A stretch of DNA of 38,368 bases from a virus: IMG/VR virus record IMGVR_UViG_3300042503_002097, positions 1 through 38,368 of that record. One strand, 5' to 3'. Made by a program: the position numbers and the translations under genes. Below are positions 23,774 through 33,100 of this stretch, piece by piece. Each line of letters starts with the position of its first letter. The stretch's first letter is position 1. The notes under the pieces were generated by a model. It worked only from the letters and a program-made list of their open reading frames with translations. It searched no databases and had not been told where the DNA came from.

Positions 23774-24544
23774 CTATTGCCACGCAGGGCAGAATTTTTT
23801 AAATCCACACCAATTGCACAGGATTGTTTTGTTTGGCTCAAATTCGCCACTAATGCATCGGCTTTCTATTCCAGCCCGCACTTCTTGAATAACTGAAACA
23901 ACCTTATTGATGTCCTGTTCAGTAATTTCCTTGACAAACTGAACGCCATCTTTAAGAAAAAGAAGCTCAACGGAAACACGTTCTGGGTTTACATCAATGC
24001 TTTTAAGAAGTTGAGTGTAAATTATTAACTGAAAAAACTTGTCGTCGACGTATTGTTTTTTTGGCGTTTTACCAGTTTTGTAGTCACATACGCGTGCTTC
24101 TGTTCCATCAAACATGAGTCTGTCGATGTATCCGTGAAGCTTGATTCCGCCAATTTCTCCCTCAACATGGTCTTCAATTGACCACGGAGAAAGTTCTTGA
24201 GGATTTTCAATAAGCCAAAGATTCTCTACACACCACCACGCTGTCCATCTGAACATTTTAAGCTCGCGCTCGCCATGAATTAAGTTTGAGGCTTCTTCTT
24301 CCCACTTGTCTGCCCAGAGCTGGCGAGCAAGTTCTTTTGCCTGCGGTTGTGTTCTCATTTCCGATGGAAGCTTGTACATAGCTTCAAGAATCTCATGTAC
24401 AAAGTTTCCTAAAACAGTTGCTTCTGTTGGAGAGTCTCTTAGCCCATCAATCTTGCTGTACTTGAACTTAAGAGGACATTGTCGAAAAGTCGAGATTGAC
24501 GAGGGGGAAAGAAATTCCGGAGCAATTAATACTTGCTCAGTCAT
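23774..24544 (-). CDS. Cas4/RecB-like PD-(D/E)XK nuclease
   Basis: This 256-residue protein has the RecB/Cas4 nuclease set: FRQCPLKFKY with C23, GNFVHEILEAMY (H50), HGYIDRLMFDG (D141), VCDYKTGK (D154 and K156), and a QxxxY-type motif near 172-176. The C-terminal cysteines C243, C246 and C252 (CNWCGFKKFC), with C23, make the 4Fe-4S cluster site seen in Cas4 and AddB nucleases. It would process DNA ends and lies just after the Rad52-like gene, overlapping it by 8 bases, so the two likely form an end-resection and annealing pair. No CRISPR repeats or cas1/cas2 are nearby, so a CRISPR role is not indicated. Confidence 0.9.
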   Translation of the reverse strand: MTEQVLIAPEFLSPSSISTFRQCPLKFKYSKIDGLRDSPTEATVLGNFVHEILEAMYKLPSEMRTQPQAKELARQLWADKWEEEASNLIHGERELKMFRWTAWWCVENLWLIENPQELSPWSIEDHVEGEIGGIKLHGYIDRLMFDGTEARVCDYKTGKTPKKQYVDDKFFQLIIYTQLLKSIDVNPERVSVELLFLKDGVQFVKEITEQDINKVVSVIQEVRAGIESRCISGEFEPNKTILCNWCGFKKFCPAWQ

Positions 24545-25211
24545 TTTTGTCCTCTAAAAGTCGTCCTCCACCGAACTGAAGGCGAAGGCCCTCAATAATC
24601 AATGCATCAAGGTCTTCTTTTGTAGCTGTTGATTTTGTTGGCTTTGGTCGCCCGTTGGAATATCCAGCCCAAAATGTGTTGAGTTCTTCTTTTTGCTCTT
24701 TGCTCAATCCCTTTGTGATTTCAACAAAAGAGTTCCACTGCTCTTCGTTTTCTGAAACAGGTTCTTCAACGTATGGACCGGCGCTCAAAGCGTCTTCTGC
24801 ATCGAGAGCATCAGCAGAACGAGCAAGGTAAAGACCAATTCCAAACTGCTGTGCTGCCTTCTTGAGAGCGTCAGATACAGCACCTTTAAAGTCGTTGCCA
24901 AGGTCAACAGGCTTATTGTCTTTCTTCATGCGCTTAACACTCTGGCCGCCTATTCCATGCTTAACGATGGTGGCTTCCCCGATGGTGGCGATGAGGTTTA
25001 CGTGAGCAATGATTTCGTCCGTGTCAATTTCATCTCGCTTGACTGAAATGATTTCAAAAGACCAAGCGTTTACTCCAAGTACCTTGTTTAGGCGAGCAAT
25101 GACCTCACTAATTGGCAGATAGATGAGGCTGACGCCACTCTTAACGAGCGTCTTTTCCATCTCTACGGGGAATGGCTCTGCGAGCTGTTTGTAAATTTCT
25201 GAAATATCCAT
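24537..25211 (-). CDS. Rad52/22-like single-strand annealing protein
   Basis: This 224-residue protein has the Rad52/22 family core: an N-terminal helix, LIYLPISEVIARLNKVLG (29-46) with WSFEIISVKRD (50-60), strands with IAHVNLIATIG, then GGQSVKRM and the hallmark GNDFKGAVSDALKKAAQQFG (105-124), closing in GLYLAR. The end is acidic and less ordered. Such proteins bind ssDNA and anneal complementary strands in phage recombination. It lies between an unknown protein and the Cas4/RecB-like nuclease it overlaps, so resection and annealing are linked. Confidence 0.9.
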   Translation of the reverse strand: MDISEIYKQLAEPFPVEMEKTLVKSGVSLIYLPISEVIARLNKVLGVNAWSFEIISVKRDEIDTDEIIAHVNLIATIGEATIVKHGIGGQSVKRMKKDNKPVDLGNDFKGAVSDALKKAAQQFGIGLYLARSADALDAEDALSAGPYVEEPVSENEEQWNSFVEITKGLSKEQKEELNTFWAGYSNGRPKPTKSTATKEDLDALIIEGLRLQFGGGRLLEDKND

Positions 25212-25220
25212 GATTTCCTC

Positions 25221-25721
25221 TTACTGGTTCTTCTTTGATTTGCGGACAATGATACTGGTCTTTAACTCGCCAACCTCACAGAAGTTGTCAGGGTTAATTC
25301 CGATTGCGTTGAGTGGCTTAATCTTCCAATAAGCGGGCGAACAGTAAGAAAGCATGTCTGCAGCAATCTCTTCTGGAGAGCGCTCAACTTCGCCGGTGTC
25401 CATATTGACAGCCATCTGAGCAAGCTTGCGTGCCACCTCAATACCGAGGTCTGCGTGCTTCCATCCCTTTCGGTCGTAAGAAGACTTCTTTTCAATTGTT
25501 GCGCCGTCTGGAAGGGCAACTTCTTCGACGGTATCCATTAAGTCAGCAACTGACTTTGCGAAAACGTCATAAACAGAAGACAGGTCTCTTTTTAGAAAGT
25601 TAAATTCAGCCAAAGACTCACAGGCGTCTTCTAGTGATGGTGTTGATTTGATGAAGTTAGAAACTTCAGTATCGAGGTCCATAATCAGAGCCTGTAGCTC
25701 TTTGATTTTTTCCAAGGACAT
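25221..25721 (-). CDS. Protein of unknown function in recombination operon
   Basis: This 166-residue protein has helical N-terminal and middle parts (LEKIKELQALIMDLDTEV, RKGWKHADLGIEVARKLAQM) and a mixed C-terminus ending KSKKNQ. It lies between the terminase gene and the Rad52-like gene with gaps of about 10-30 bases, so it belongs to the same operon. No motif is recognised. Small proteins in this position often modulate annealing proteins in phage genomes, but that is only a guess. Confidence 0.72.
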   Translation of the reverse strand: MSLEKIKELQALIMDLDTEVSNFIKSTPSLEDACESLAEFNFLKRDLSSVYDVFAKSVADLMDTVEEVALPDGATIEKKSSYDRKGWKHADLGIEVARKLAQMAVNMDTGEVERSPEEIAADMLSYCSPAYWKIKPLNAIGINPDNFCEVGELKTSIIVRKSKKNQ

Positions 25722-25751
25722 TTAGTATTTCCTTTTTGTAGGTTGCTAGTT

Positions 25752-27065
25752 CTAGATGAGTATAGAGACTCGTCCTCGCTGTGGCAACCCTAATCCTGTC
25801 AGAAATGTAAAAGCTCCTACTGCGGAGTCAACTTGGTCGTCGTGGTTTGCGGATTCAGGGAAAGAGGAGAACTCGTCAAGCCAATCGCTCAGCCATGGAG
25901 CCCTGACTAGACGGACATTTCCGTTGGCAGCAGCTGCGGCAAACGGTCTAGCTCTTGTCACCTTGTCGCCGGTTGGACGCATGGCCCCAAAGTCGTAGCC
26001 GGGAACAACATACCTCGCGTACTGGTCTGCTAAAGCTTTTCCCGAAGAGCCCGGTTCCTGCTCCATTCGAATTGCTACGCCGTGACCATCTTCCGCTGCT
26101 GTTTGGGCTATTAGTTGTTCAACTTTTTCGCCCCTTGCGCGCACTTTACGCACGTCAAGAATGTATGCGATTCCCGCATCAAACATCATTAGTGTTCCGA
26201 CCGTCCAGTCGGGGTCAGGATTACCCTGTGTTGGCTCTGTTGCTGCAAGGTCCCAGTATCTAACAACTTGCGCTGAATTCGATATTTGTGGGATTTCGTG
26301 GCCGTCTATGACTACAAAAGAAGTTCTATCAAAGAGGCTTCCTAACGTGGTAATCCACCAGTCACCTTCTTCCAGGCGCCTTCTTTCAATTGGGTCTAGG
26401 GCCGAAAGGGCTTGACGGTATGAATCTGCGTCGATTCCAGGGTTATCCTTGAGCGTGGACGGCACAAATATCCTTCCCTCGGTTTTGCCTTCAACAATAA
26501 ATCTCTGTCTAACCCAGTTTGGAGCAGGGTTGGAAGCGCATCTCATTCTTAGCGGAATCTGAGCCACGGGACCATTGGCCGGACGGCGGAGACGAGAGAA
26601 GAGGTATCTGTAGTCAGATTCGCGAATTTCCGTAACTTCGTCCATGCCAATAAACTGAAATTCTGAACCTTTGTAGCGAAGATAGTCATTGGCATTGTTT
26701 AGATAACCAAACGATATTCTTGCCCCAGAAGGGAAGGTAGCGATGAACGTATTCCTGTTCCAGTGAACGTCGTCGTAGTTGGACATCCACGAAACAAAGC
26801 GGTCCATGAGTGCTCCAGGAAGCGATAGGTCGGCGTAAGTTCTACGGAAAAGGATGGCTGAGTACCCAGGAATGTCTACATACTGCAAAGCGGCCATGAG
26901 AAGAGCTGAAGACTTTCCTCCTCCAGCAGCTCCACCAAAAAGAGCTTCTATGGAGTTTGTACGCAGAAAAACCTTCTGGTTTATGGACGGCTCTTCAGGG
27001 CAAAAAGGCGTTTCTTTTGGAGTCAGGTACTGAAGAACCTCGTTCCAGTCGGGTTTCTTAGTCAT
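25752..27065 (-). CDS. terL: Terminase large subunit
   Basis: This 437-residue protein has the ATPase/nuclease pair of large terminases. Walker A is FGGAAGGGKSS (43-53) and Walker B FIGMDEVTE (138-146), followed by coupling motifs (CASNP, 176-180). The nuclease domain carries YWDLAATEP (D272), RMEQEPG (E335) and NHDDQVDSAVGAF (407-419), the last catalytic cluster. It cuts concatemers and drives DNA into the prohead. The ribosome site is probably GAGA about 8 bases upstream of the ATG. It is the first gene of the leftward operon that continues into recombination genes, and it is divergent from the portal. No small terminase gene is recognised in the window. Confidence 0.95.
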   Translation of the reverse strand: MTKKPDWNEVLQYLTPKETPFCPEEPSINQKVFLRTNSIEALFGGAAGGGKSSALLMAALQYVDIPGYSAILFRRTYADLSLPGALMDRFVSWMSNYDDVHWNRNTFIATFPSGARISFGYLNNANDYLRYKGSEFQFIGMDEVTEIRESDYRYLFSRLRRPANGPVAQIPLRMRCASNPAPNWVRQRFIVEGKTEGRIFVPSTLKDNPGIDADSYRQALSALDPIERRRLEEGDWWITTLGSLFDRTSFVVIDGHEIPQISNSAQVVRYWDLAATEPTQGNPDPDWTVGTLMMFDAGIAYILDVRKVRARGEKVEQLIAQTAAEDGHGVAIRMEQEPGSSGKALADQYARYVVPGYDFGAMRPTGDKVTRARPFAAAAANGNVRLVRAPWLSDWLDEFSSFPESANHDDQVDSAVGAFTFLTGLGLPQRGRVSILI

Positions 27066-27101
27066 AAAAATTTCTCGTCATAGGTTTGTTTTTAGCACTT
27101 A

Positions 27102-27130
27102 TTGGCAATTTGTGCGCTACTGTATGTTAT
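27102..27130 (+). promoter_or_regulatory. Candidate rightward promoter of the head module
   Basis: TTGGCA (27102-27107) lies 17 bases before TGTTAT (27125-27130), or TACTGT (27118-27123) lies 7 bases before the ATG at 27131. The second hexamer is the same as the -10 of the acidic gene at 17953, with almost the same spacing to ATG. Which pair is used is unclear. The gap also must hold the leftward terminase promoter. Confidence 0.4.
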
Positions 27131-27388
27131 ATGCCCCAGGCCTCCCCAAAGACAAGAAAAAAGCAGAAGAGCACATTGTCTCGCTCTGTCAATAAAGTTA
27201 CAACACGAACCCGGAATATCACTCGGCGACTTGCTGCCAAGATGAATCGTGGTTCTTTCGCATATATTTTAATGGTTTCCTTTATACTATGTACTAGTAT
27301 TGGAGCAGGAATGGTATATCCGCCTGCCGGTTGGGTGGTTGCTGGTGTCGCTTCTGGAATATTTGGCTTTTTGCTGGGGCTTGAGTAG
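27131..27388 (+). CDS. Small membrane protein with two TM helices
   Basis: From the ATG at 27131 the product has 85 residues. Its N-terminus is strongly basic (KTRKKQK ... TRTRNITRRLAAK), followed by two hydrophobic helices (FAYILMVSFILCTSIGAGM and AGWVVAGVASGIFGFLLGLE). The frame extends to a TTG at 27086, but this has no ribosome site. The ATG itself also has none, and a TACTGT -10 lies 7 bases before it, so the mRNA may be leaderless. Small two-helix proteins occur near the portal gene in phages of Actinobacteria, and some are called holins, but a holin role is not shown. Its stop is 7 bases before the portal start, so translation may be coupled. Confidence 0.7.
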   Translation: MPQASPKTRKKQKSTLSRSVNKVTTRTRNITRRLAAKMNRGSFAYILMVSFILCTSIGAGMVYPPAGWVVAGVASGIFGFLLGLE

Positions 27389-27395
27389 ATAAAAA

Positions 27396-29468
27396 ATGGG
27401 CTGGAACTCGTCTCAAAACAAATCAGTCGGACCTAGCGCCGCTAAAAATCTTGGCTACGGAGCCCCCGTATCTACAAACCCGTCACTGGTCGGCAAGTCA
27501 TATAGAGACTCGTGGGACATTGAGCGGGCATACCGAGAGGGTATGTCGAAGATTACGTGGGTCAACCGCTGTATCGATGCGATTGCTGGAAACCAGGCAA
27601 GACTCCCCATCATCCTGAGGAAAGACAACTCCAATAAGGGTGAAATAATCACCGGCAGAGAAGCAAATCGCTCCTCATTGCTTGAAATTCTTAACTCAAA
27701 AGCAAATATTGCTGAAAACTCGTTTGTTTTTAGATACAGAATGTCTGCCCAGTTGCTTCTTGGAACTCGCGGTGTTTTTATTGAAAAAATCAGAGGCCGA
27801 GATGGCGGAATTATTGGTTTAAACCTGCTTCCTCCACAGTCGACAGCTCCCATACCTCACCCCAAAACCTTTGTTTCCGGCTACGAAGTAACTATGCCTT
27901 ACGGGCAAAAAACGATACTCAAGCCTGAGGATGTCTGCTGGATTCGCCGGCCACACCCTTTAGACCCATATTTGTCTCTAACCCCCTTAGAGGCCGCTGG
28001 TGTCGCTATTGAAATCGAAAACCTGGCAAAGCTTTACAACAGAAACTACCTGCTTAATGACGGACGTCCGGGCGGTCTTTTGGTTGTTAGAGGCCAAATA
28101 GACGAAGACGACAAAGAAGAACTACGCAGTAGATTCCGTGGCAATCTGGGCAAAACAGGTCAAACAACGGTTATAGCCGCTGATGATGGAGTTGACTTTG
28201 TTGACACCTCTGCGAACCCAAGAGACGCTGCATATATCCAGATGCGCCAAATAACTAAAGAGGAAATTCTTTCATCCTTTGGTGTTCCAGAGTCCGTTAT
28301 CGGCAATGCCGCTGGTAGAACTTTTAGCAATGCATCCGAAGAAATTAGAGTTTTCTGGATGGAAACAATGCTCCCTCATTTGGAGCCAATCGCCAGAGCG
28401 CTTGATGAGCTGGACGATAAAAACTATGTTGACTTTGACACCTCGGAAGTGCCTATTCTCATGCTTTACAAGCAAGAGAGGGACCGGTATTTGATGCAGG
28501 AATTCCAGGGCGGCTTGATTAGCGCGAACGAGTACAGAACAGGTTCGTCACGCAAAGAAGTGGAAGCAGACCTTGCAGATTCGCTTTTGGCTAATCCGAA
28601 CCTCATTCCAATCGCTAACACGAAAAAGAAGATGGAAGAGAACGCCGCTCAGGTGCAAGGCGGAGTACCGGGAATGCCTCCTGGAATGCCCGGAATGCCC
28701 CCTGGGATGCCCGGAATGCCTCCGATGCCCGGAATGCCTACTGACGCCCCTCTCGACCCGAATACGATGCAGGGGGCTCTTGCGGCCTCGGCAGGCGGAG
28801 CACCAGCTGACGTCGCTCAGACAACCCTCCCTCCGGAAGCAGCAGGCATGGCGCCACAAGCAGCGATACCACCTCTTCCCGGAACAATGGCTAGTGCCAA
28901 CGACGGGCCAATGGAAACAAAATCTCTGTCGTACGAGGAAAAAACAGAAACCGCAATTGAGCGGTGGACGGAAATATTGTCGCGAGGACTTGAGAGAGTA
29001 ATCGAAAGACAACAAAGAGTAGTTCTTGAAAAAGTGGGCGGCGCCAAGGCCAAGAAGGGCCTGATGGCTGGAACTCTGGATATAGAAGGAATTATGTCCG
29101 TCGATGTCTGGAACAGGCAGATGGACGAAGACATAAAGCCAGTCATCTCCGCAATCATTAACGACTCACTAGAGAACCGTCATGGACGCTCGGCAAAAAT
29201 TGGGATAAGAGTAAAATCTATCCCTGCCAGAGACGTAATGAAGGCTGTCGAGTCTCACATGAACGCTTTAAAGAGCATAAACTCAGAAAACTTCGCTGAA
29301 GTAAATTCTTTGATGCTTAAGTCTTTCTCTCATGTTGATGAAGATGAAAGATTCTCTACATTTAGAGAAGGCTTGGTTGATATGTATACAAACTTCATGG
29401 CCAAGGAACAGCGTGAAATGGCCGAGAATGCATGCCGCGGTGCCTGGAACTTTGCTCAAACAGCATAG
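27396..29468 (+). CDS. Portal protein (HK97-type)
   Basis: This 690-residue protein matches HK97-type portals: VNRCIDAIAGNQARLPIILR (N-terminal stem region), PEDVCWIRRPHPLDPYLSLT with LEAAGVAIEIENLAKLYNRN, GGLLVVRG and later KEEILSSFGVPESVIGNAAG, the family hallmark. The core covers about residues 40-400. The C-terminal extension of about 290 residues has a Gly-Met-Pro run at 426-448, a low-complexity Pro/Ala/Gly linker, and a helical end. The portal makes the 12-mer through which DNA enters, and the extension may lie inside the head. The ATG follows the membrane protein gene by 7 bases. It is followed by a 109-base gap and the giant protein gene. Confidence 0.92.
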   Translation: MGWNSSQNKSVGPSAAKNLGYGAPVSTNPSLVGKSYRDSWDIERAYREGMSKITWVNRCIDAIAGNQARLPIILRKDNSNKGEIITGREANRSSLLEILNSKANIAENSFVFRYRMSAQLLLGTRGVFIEKIRGRDGGIIGLNLLPPQSTAPIPHPKTFVSGYEVTMPYGQKTILKPEDVCWIRRPHPLDPYLSLTPLEAAGVAIEIENLAKLYNRNYLLNDGRPGGLLVVRGQIDEDDKEELRSRFRGNLGKTGQTTVIAADDGVDFVDTSANPRDAAYIQMRQITKEEILSSFGVPESVIGNAAGRTFSNASEEIRVFWMETMLPHLEPIARALDELDDKNYVDFDTSEVPILMLYKQERDRYLMQEFQGGLISANEYRTGSSRKEVEADLADSLLANPNLIPIANTKKKMEENAAQVQGGVPGMPPGMPGMPPGMPGMPPMPGMPTDAPLDPNTMQGALAASAGGAPADVAQTTLPPEAAGMAPQAAIPPLPGTMASANDGPMETKSLSYEEKTETAIERWTEILSRGLERVIERQQRVVLEKVGGAKAKKGLMAGTLDIEGIMSVDVWNRQMDEDIKPVISAIINDSLENRHGRSAKIGIRVKSIPARDVMKAVESHMNALKSINSENFAEVNSLMLKSFSHVDEDERFSTFREGLVDMYTNFMAKEQREMAENACRGAWNFAQTA
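28671..28739 (+). repeat. Gly-Met-Pro repeat in the portal C-terminal region
   Basis: GGAATGCC-type units repeat in tandem and encode GMP/PGMP repeats (residues 426-448), ending in PMPGMP. This low-complexity stretch separates the portal core from a helical C-terminal domain. Confidence 0.8.
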
Positions 29469-29577
29469 TTTCTTTAAATCTTTTCTTTATACAATCACAT
29501 AAAACGCCAATTCTTGCACTAGAGCGCGTAAATGTTGGTTATTATCGGTCTTACGCCACAGGAAGGTTTGTTCCCCT
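29469..29577 (+). promoter_or_regulatory. Gap before the giant gene with ribosome site
   Basis: AGGAAGG lies at 29560-29566, 11 bases before the ATG at 29578, and supports that start. TTGCAC (29514-29519) and TATTAT (29540-29545) are promoter-like but 20 bases apart, so a promoter is only possible. Confidence 0.4.
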
Positions 29578-30117
29578 ATGTCATCAGACGCGCTCGAATA
29601 CAAAGCATCATCGCTAGGCTCGTTTGAGTCCAAAGGTGCAGGAATAAACCTAGATGAGGCTCAAGGTATCGTTGAGTGCTTCGTGTCGGGAATCGGCAAC
29701 AAGGACTCCGTGGGCGACATTGTTTCCACGGGGGCTTTCACAAAGAGCCTCATGCGTCGCAAGCCTCGCGTTGTTTGGGGACACAACTGGAACGACCCCA
29801 TCGGCAAGGTTTTGGAGATTTACGAAGTCCCATCTACCGACAACAGGCTACCTCTAAAAATGAAGATGGCTGGAATTGGCGGCCTATTCGCTCGCGTCCA
29901 GTTCAACCTTCAGTCCGAAAAGGGTAGAGAAGCGTTTGCAAACGTAGCTTTCTTCGGTGAAGAGCAGGAATGGTCAATCGGCTACAAGACGCTCCGTGCT
30001 CAGTATGACCAGAAATCTCAAGCAAACGTAATTTTTGAACTTGAGCTCTACGAAGTAAGCCCAGTTCTTCATGGGGCAAATCAGCTGACAGGAACAATCT
30101 CTGTCAAGTCCGACATG
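29578..30117 (+). other. Domain: prohead serine protease of the giant protein
   Basis: Residues 1-180 match the HK97-type (S78) prohead protease. They contain GNKDSVGDIVSTGAFTKSL (40-58), VVWGHNWNDPIGKV with H69, QEWSIGYKT with S133, and LYEVSPVLHGAN (157-168). It should cut scaffold and other head proteins at maturation. LSSM at 185-188 closes the domain. Confidence 0.9.
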
Positions 30118-33100
30118 CCAGCAGGGGCTCTTTCTTCAATGAACGAGGAAGACATGACTCCGCTGGATAGAGAAGAGCTTGAAAAGCAACTGTCTCTCAT
30201 GTTGGGCTCAAAAGTTTCATTGATGGACATAACCGAGGATGAGATTACTTTTGCAAAGCCTTCAGCCGAAGGCGTGAAGCGCTATAAGTGCCATTACGGA
30301 AGAAATAATGGCCAATTCATGTTTGGGCCACCTCGTCAATTCGAGGCGCCAAGCATGCACCCTACGTCTTCCCCTGTCATGCCGATGCCACCAAATCAGC
30401 CACAAAGAATAGTGCGTCCATCACAGATGCCGTCGATGCCAATAGCTGTTAAGCCCGGTCAGAACGGAATCACAATGGTTCCTCTTCCTGCTGTTAGATA
30501 CGAAGAAAACACAGAAAGACAAAAGCCTTTCGACCCAACAAATCTGGACCAAGAAGAAACTGACCTTCGCGACGCTTTGTTGAAGATTACAAAAAGACAC
30601 GGAAAATTCAACGAAGACTCTGATGGAGTATGGGCTGCATATACCCCAGCCTCTAGAAATGAAGTGGCAAACATCGGCGTCAAGTGCGCAAACTGCGTAT
30701 TCTTCCAAGGTGGCAATAGCTGCAAGATTATAGACATGGAAATAGAGTCCGAAGGTAAGTGCAGATTCGCTGTCATACCAAAGGGTGTCGTTACCGGCAA
30801 TATAGTTGTGCGCAAATCAGCAGAGTACGGAATGGACATTGACCAGGAAAACTACCTGCACGAAATCGAATACAAGTTCCCCAATGACCTTGCAGTAACA
30901 AGCCTGAGAGGCGCTATTGGCAGAAGCCGCCGCGCTCGCCGCAAGTATAAGGACATTTCAGAATTCGGTATGCCCGGCGATGAGTACGACGGAAAGTCAT
31001 ACTGCCTTCCAGTAATGCCAGAGGTCGCATTCAAGGTAAAGCAAGCCCTTGACCCCATCTTTGAATTCCATGGAGCAGAAACATTTGTTGACCCAGATGG
31101 AATCGTTTTTAAGTCTGGAGTGTCTCTTGAGCTCATCGAAGCAATCGATACTGCGCTTGACAATCTAAAAAAAAAATCCTTAGGTGAGGATTTAGAAGAA
31201 AAAGCCGGATATCGGCTCGGTAGAGCCATAGGAAGCCGCATGATTGACCGCCCCACTATTGGTGGCGAACGACGTCGAAACAGAATTCGAGACATAAACT
31301 TCACTACGCCAGGCGCTCGCCGATTCAACCCATTTACAGCTGTCGACAAAGACAGAGACGGAATGGTTGGCGACGAAGAGTACATGATGGGCCGTCCCCT
31401 GATTCAAAATGACCCAACACCAAATGGTCCTGGTTCTATCAATAATCCAAAACCTTCTCCTGAGCAAGTAGCAAAACTGGAAAACGAAAAAAAGCCTTTA
31501 AGAGTTCGCAAGGAAGAAATAGTTCGGAATCTTCCTCCAGAAAAAAAGCCGAAAAAAAGACCCAAAACATCAAGCAAACTTCCTTCGGACTATTTTGACT
31601 ACCTAAATAAACCAGAAAACAAGCGTTCGGAAAAAGAAAAACTTAAATTTGACGGCCCTCTTTACAAGTACAAAGAAGGTGACATTCTTTCGTCTGGTCG
31701 AGTTCTTGAGCGTGGTGACATGTTGGAAGAAGAGTCACCAGAGCTAAAAGAGTTCTACGCGAACATGACTCAACAGATGATTGAGATGCTCTCGGAAATT
31801 GCCAACAATCCGAACAAAAAGAACTGGACTCTCCCATGGAGAGACCCAGAGCATTACGCAAGAAATCCAATAACCGGACGCGTGTATCAAGGTTCAAACC
31901 AGTTGACCCTCATGCTCACAGCAAAGGCAAGAGGATACGAGGTCAACAGATGGGCTGGAGCTTCTCAGTGGAAACGCCTCAAAGGCAAGATTTCAAAAGA
32001 CGCCCGTCCGATGCCTGTTCTTGTTCCAATGGATGTAACGCAAACTGATATTGACGGTAAACCATTTAGTGAGCGCAAATACAAAGTTGAAATTGTTTAC
32101 AACATTTCGGACGTTCTCGGTCTACCAGAAGAGATGTACAAGGGTGTAGACGTTAATCAGATATCTGAAGAGGAACGCCTACAGAACCTGGAAGATGTTA
32201 TTAAGGAAATTGGACCGTCCATAAAAGAAACGTCCGGTTCTAGCGCCTTCTATCGCCCATCTACGGATGCTATCCATATGCCGGCGTTCACCCAGTTCAA
32301 TGACTCAACCTCTTACTATGCAACGCTCATGCATGAGACTGTTCACTGGACTGCGCACCCATCTCGTCTCAACCGAAAAGAAGCCAACATGGCTGTGCGG
32401 TTTGGGGATGAAAACTATGCTTTTGAAGAACTTATTGCTGAAATAGGCGCAGCTTTTGCTCTTGGTTCAATGGGCATTACTCCAACAATTAGAGAAGACC
32501 ACGCTATATATGTTTCTGGCTGGATGGAGAAACTAAAAACAGACCCAACAGCACTGCACAGAGCGCTTACTCAGGCACAGCAGGCAAACGACTACTTGTT
32601 GAACAAGTCTGCAACAATGAGAAGGCTCGCTGGAATTCCAGATGACGAGCGCAAGGGCAAGCGAGATGTTTGGACCGAAGTTCCAGGAATTATGGGCTAC
32701 GCCGATTCTCCATTGGTTCCGCCAACTAACACCATTTATGGACCAATTGAGGACCTCTACGATATTGATGAAGTAGATATTGACCCATCACTTATTCCAA
32801 ACCCAGAGGGTGAACTTTCTTACGACGAAAAACTCATCACGGCGACAGAATTCCGTGGCGATGTCGTAAAGACCGGACGTGATGGCTCTGTTATCGGTGC
32901 TGACGGACGTCTGTCTAGCGGCAAAGATTCTGGCCCAATTCGCGGAGTAGAGGGTAAGAAAGGCGTCCCCGAGGTCAAACGTGGGGATAGGTCTATTTCT
33001 TATCGCCGTGTATTCAAGCTTAAAGTGGAACCAACCGCTGAACAGAAAGACATCCTGGACCTGACGCTGCACCTCATTCGCAACAAAGACCCCCGCGTCG

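Noticed and set aside
23774-24544. Cas4-like protein as sign of a CRISPR system
   Set aside because: No repeat-spacer array and no cas1 or cas2 gene are seen in the window. Its partner is a Rad52-like gene.
30852-31385. Minus-strand open frame of 177 codons in the giant gene
   Set aside because: It is a shadow of the coding strand with Ser/Arg-rich low complexity and no start signal.
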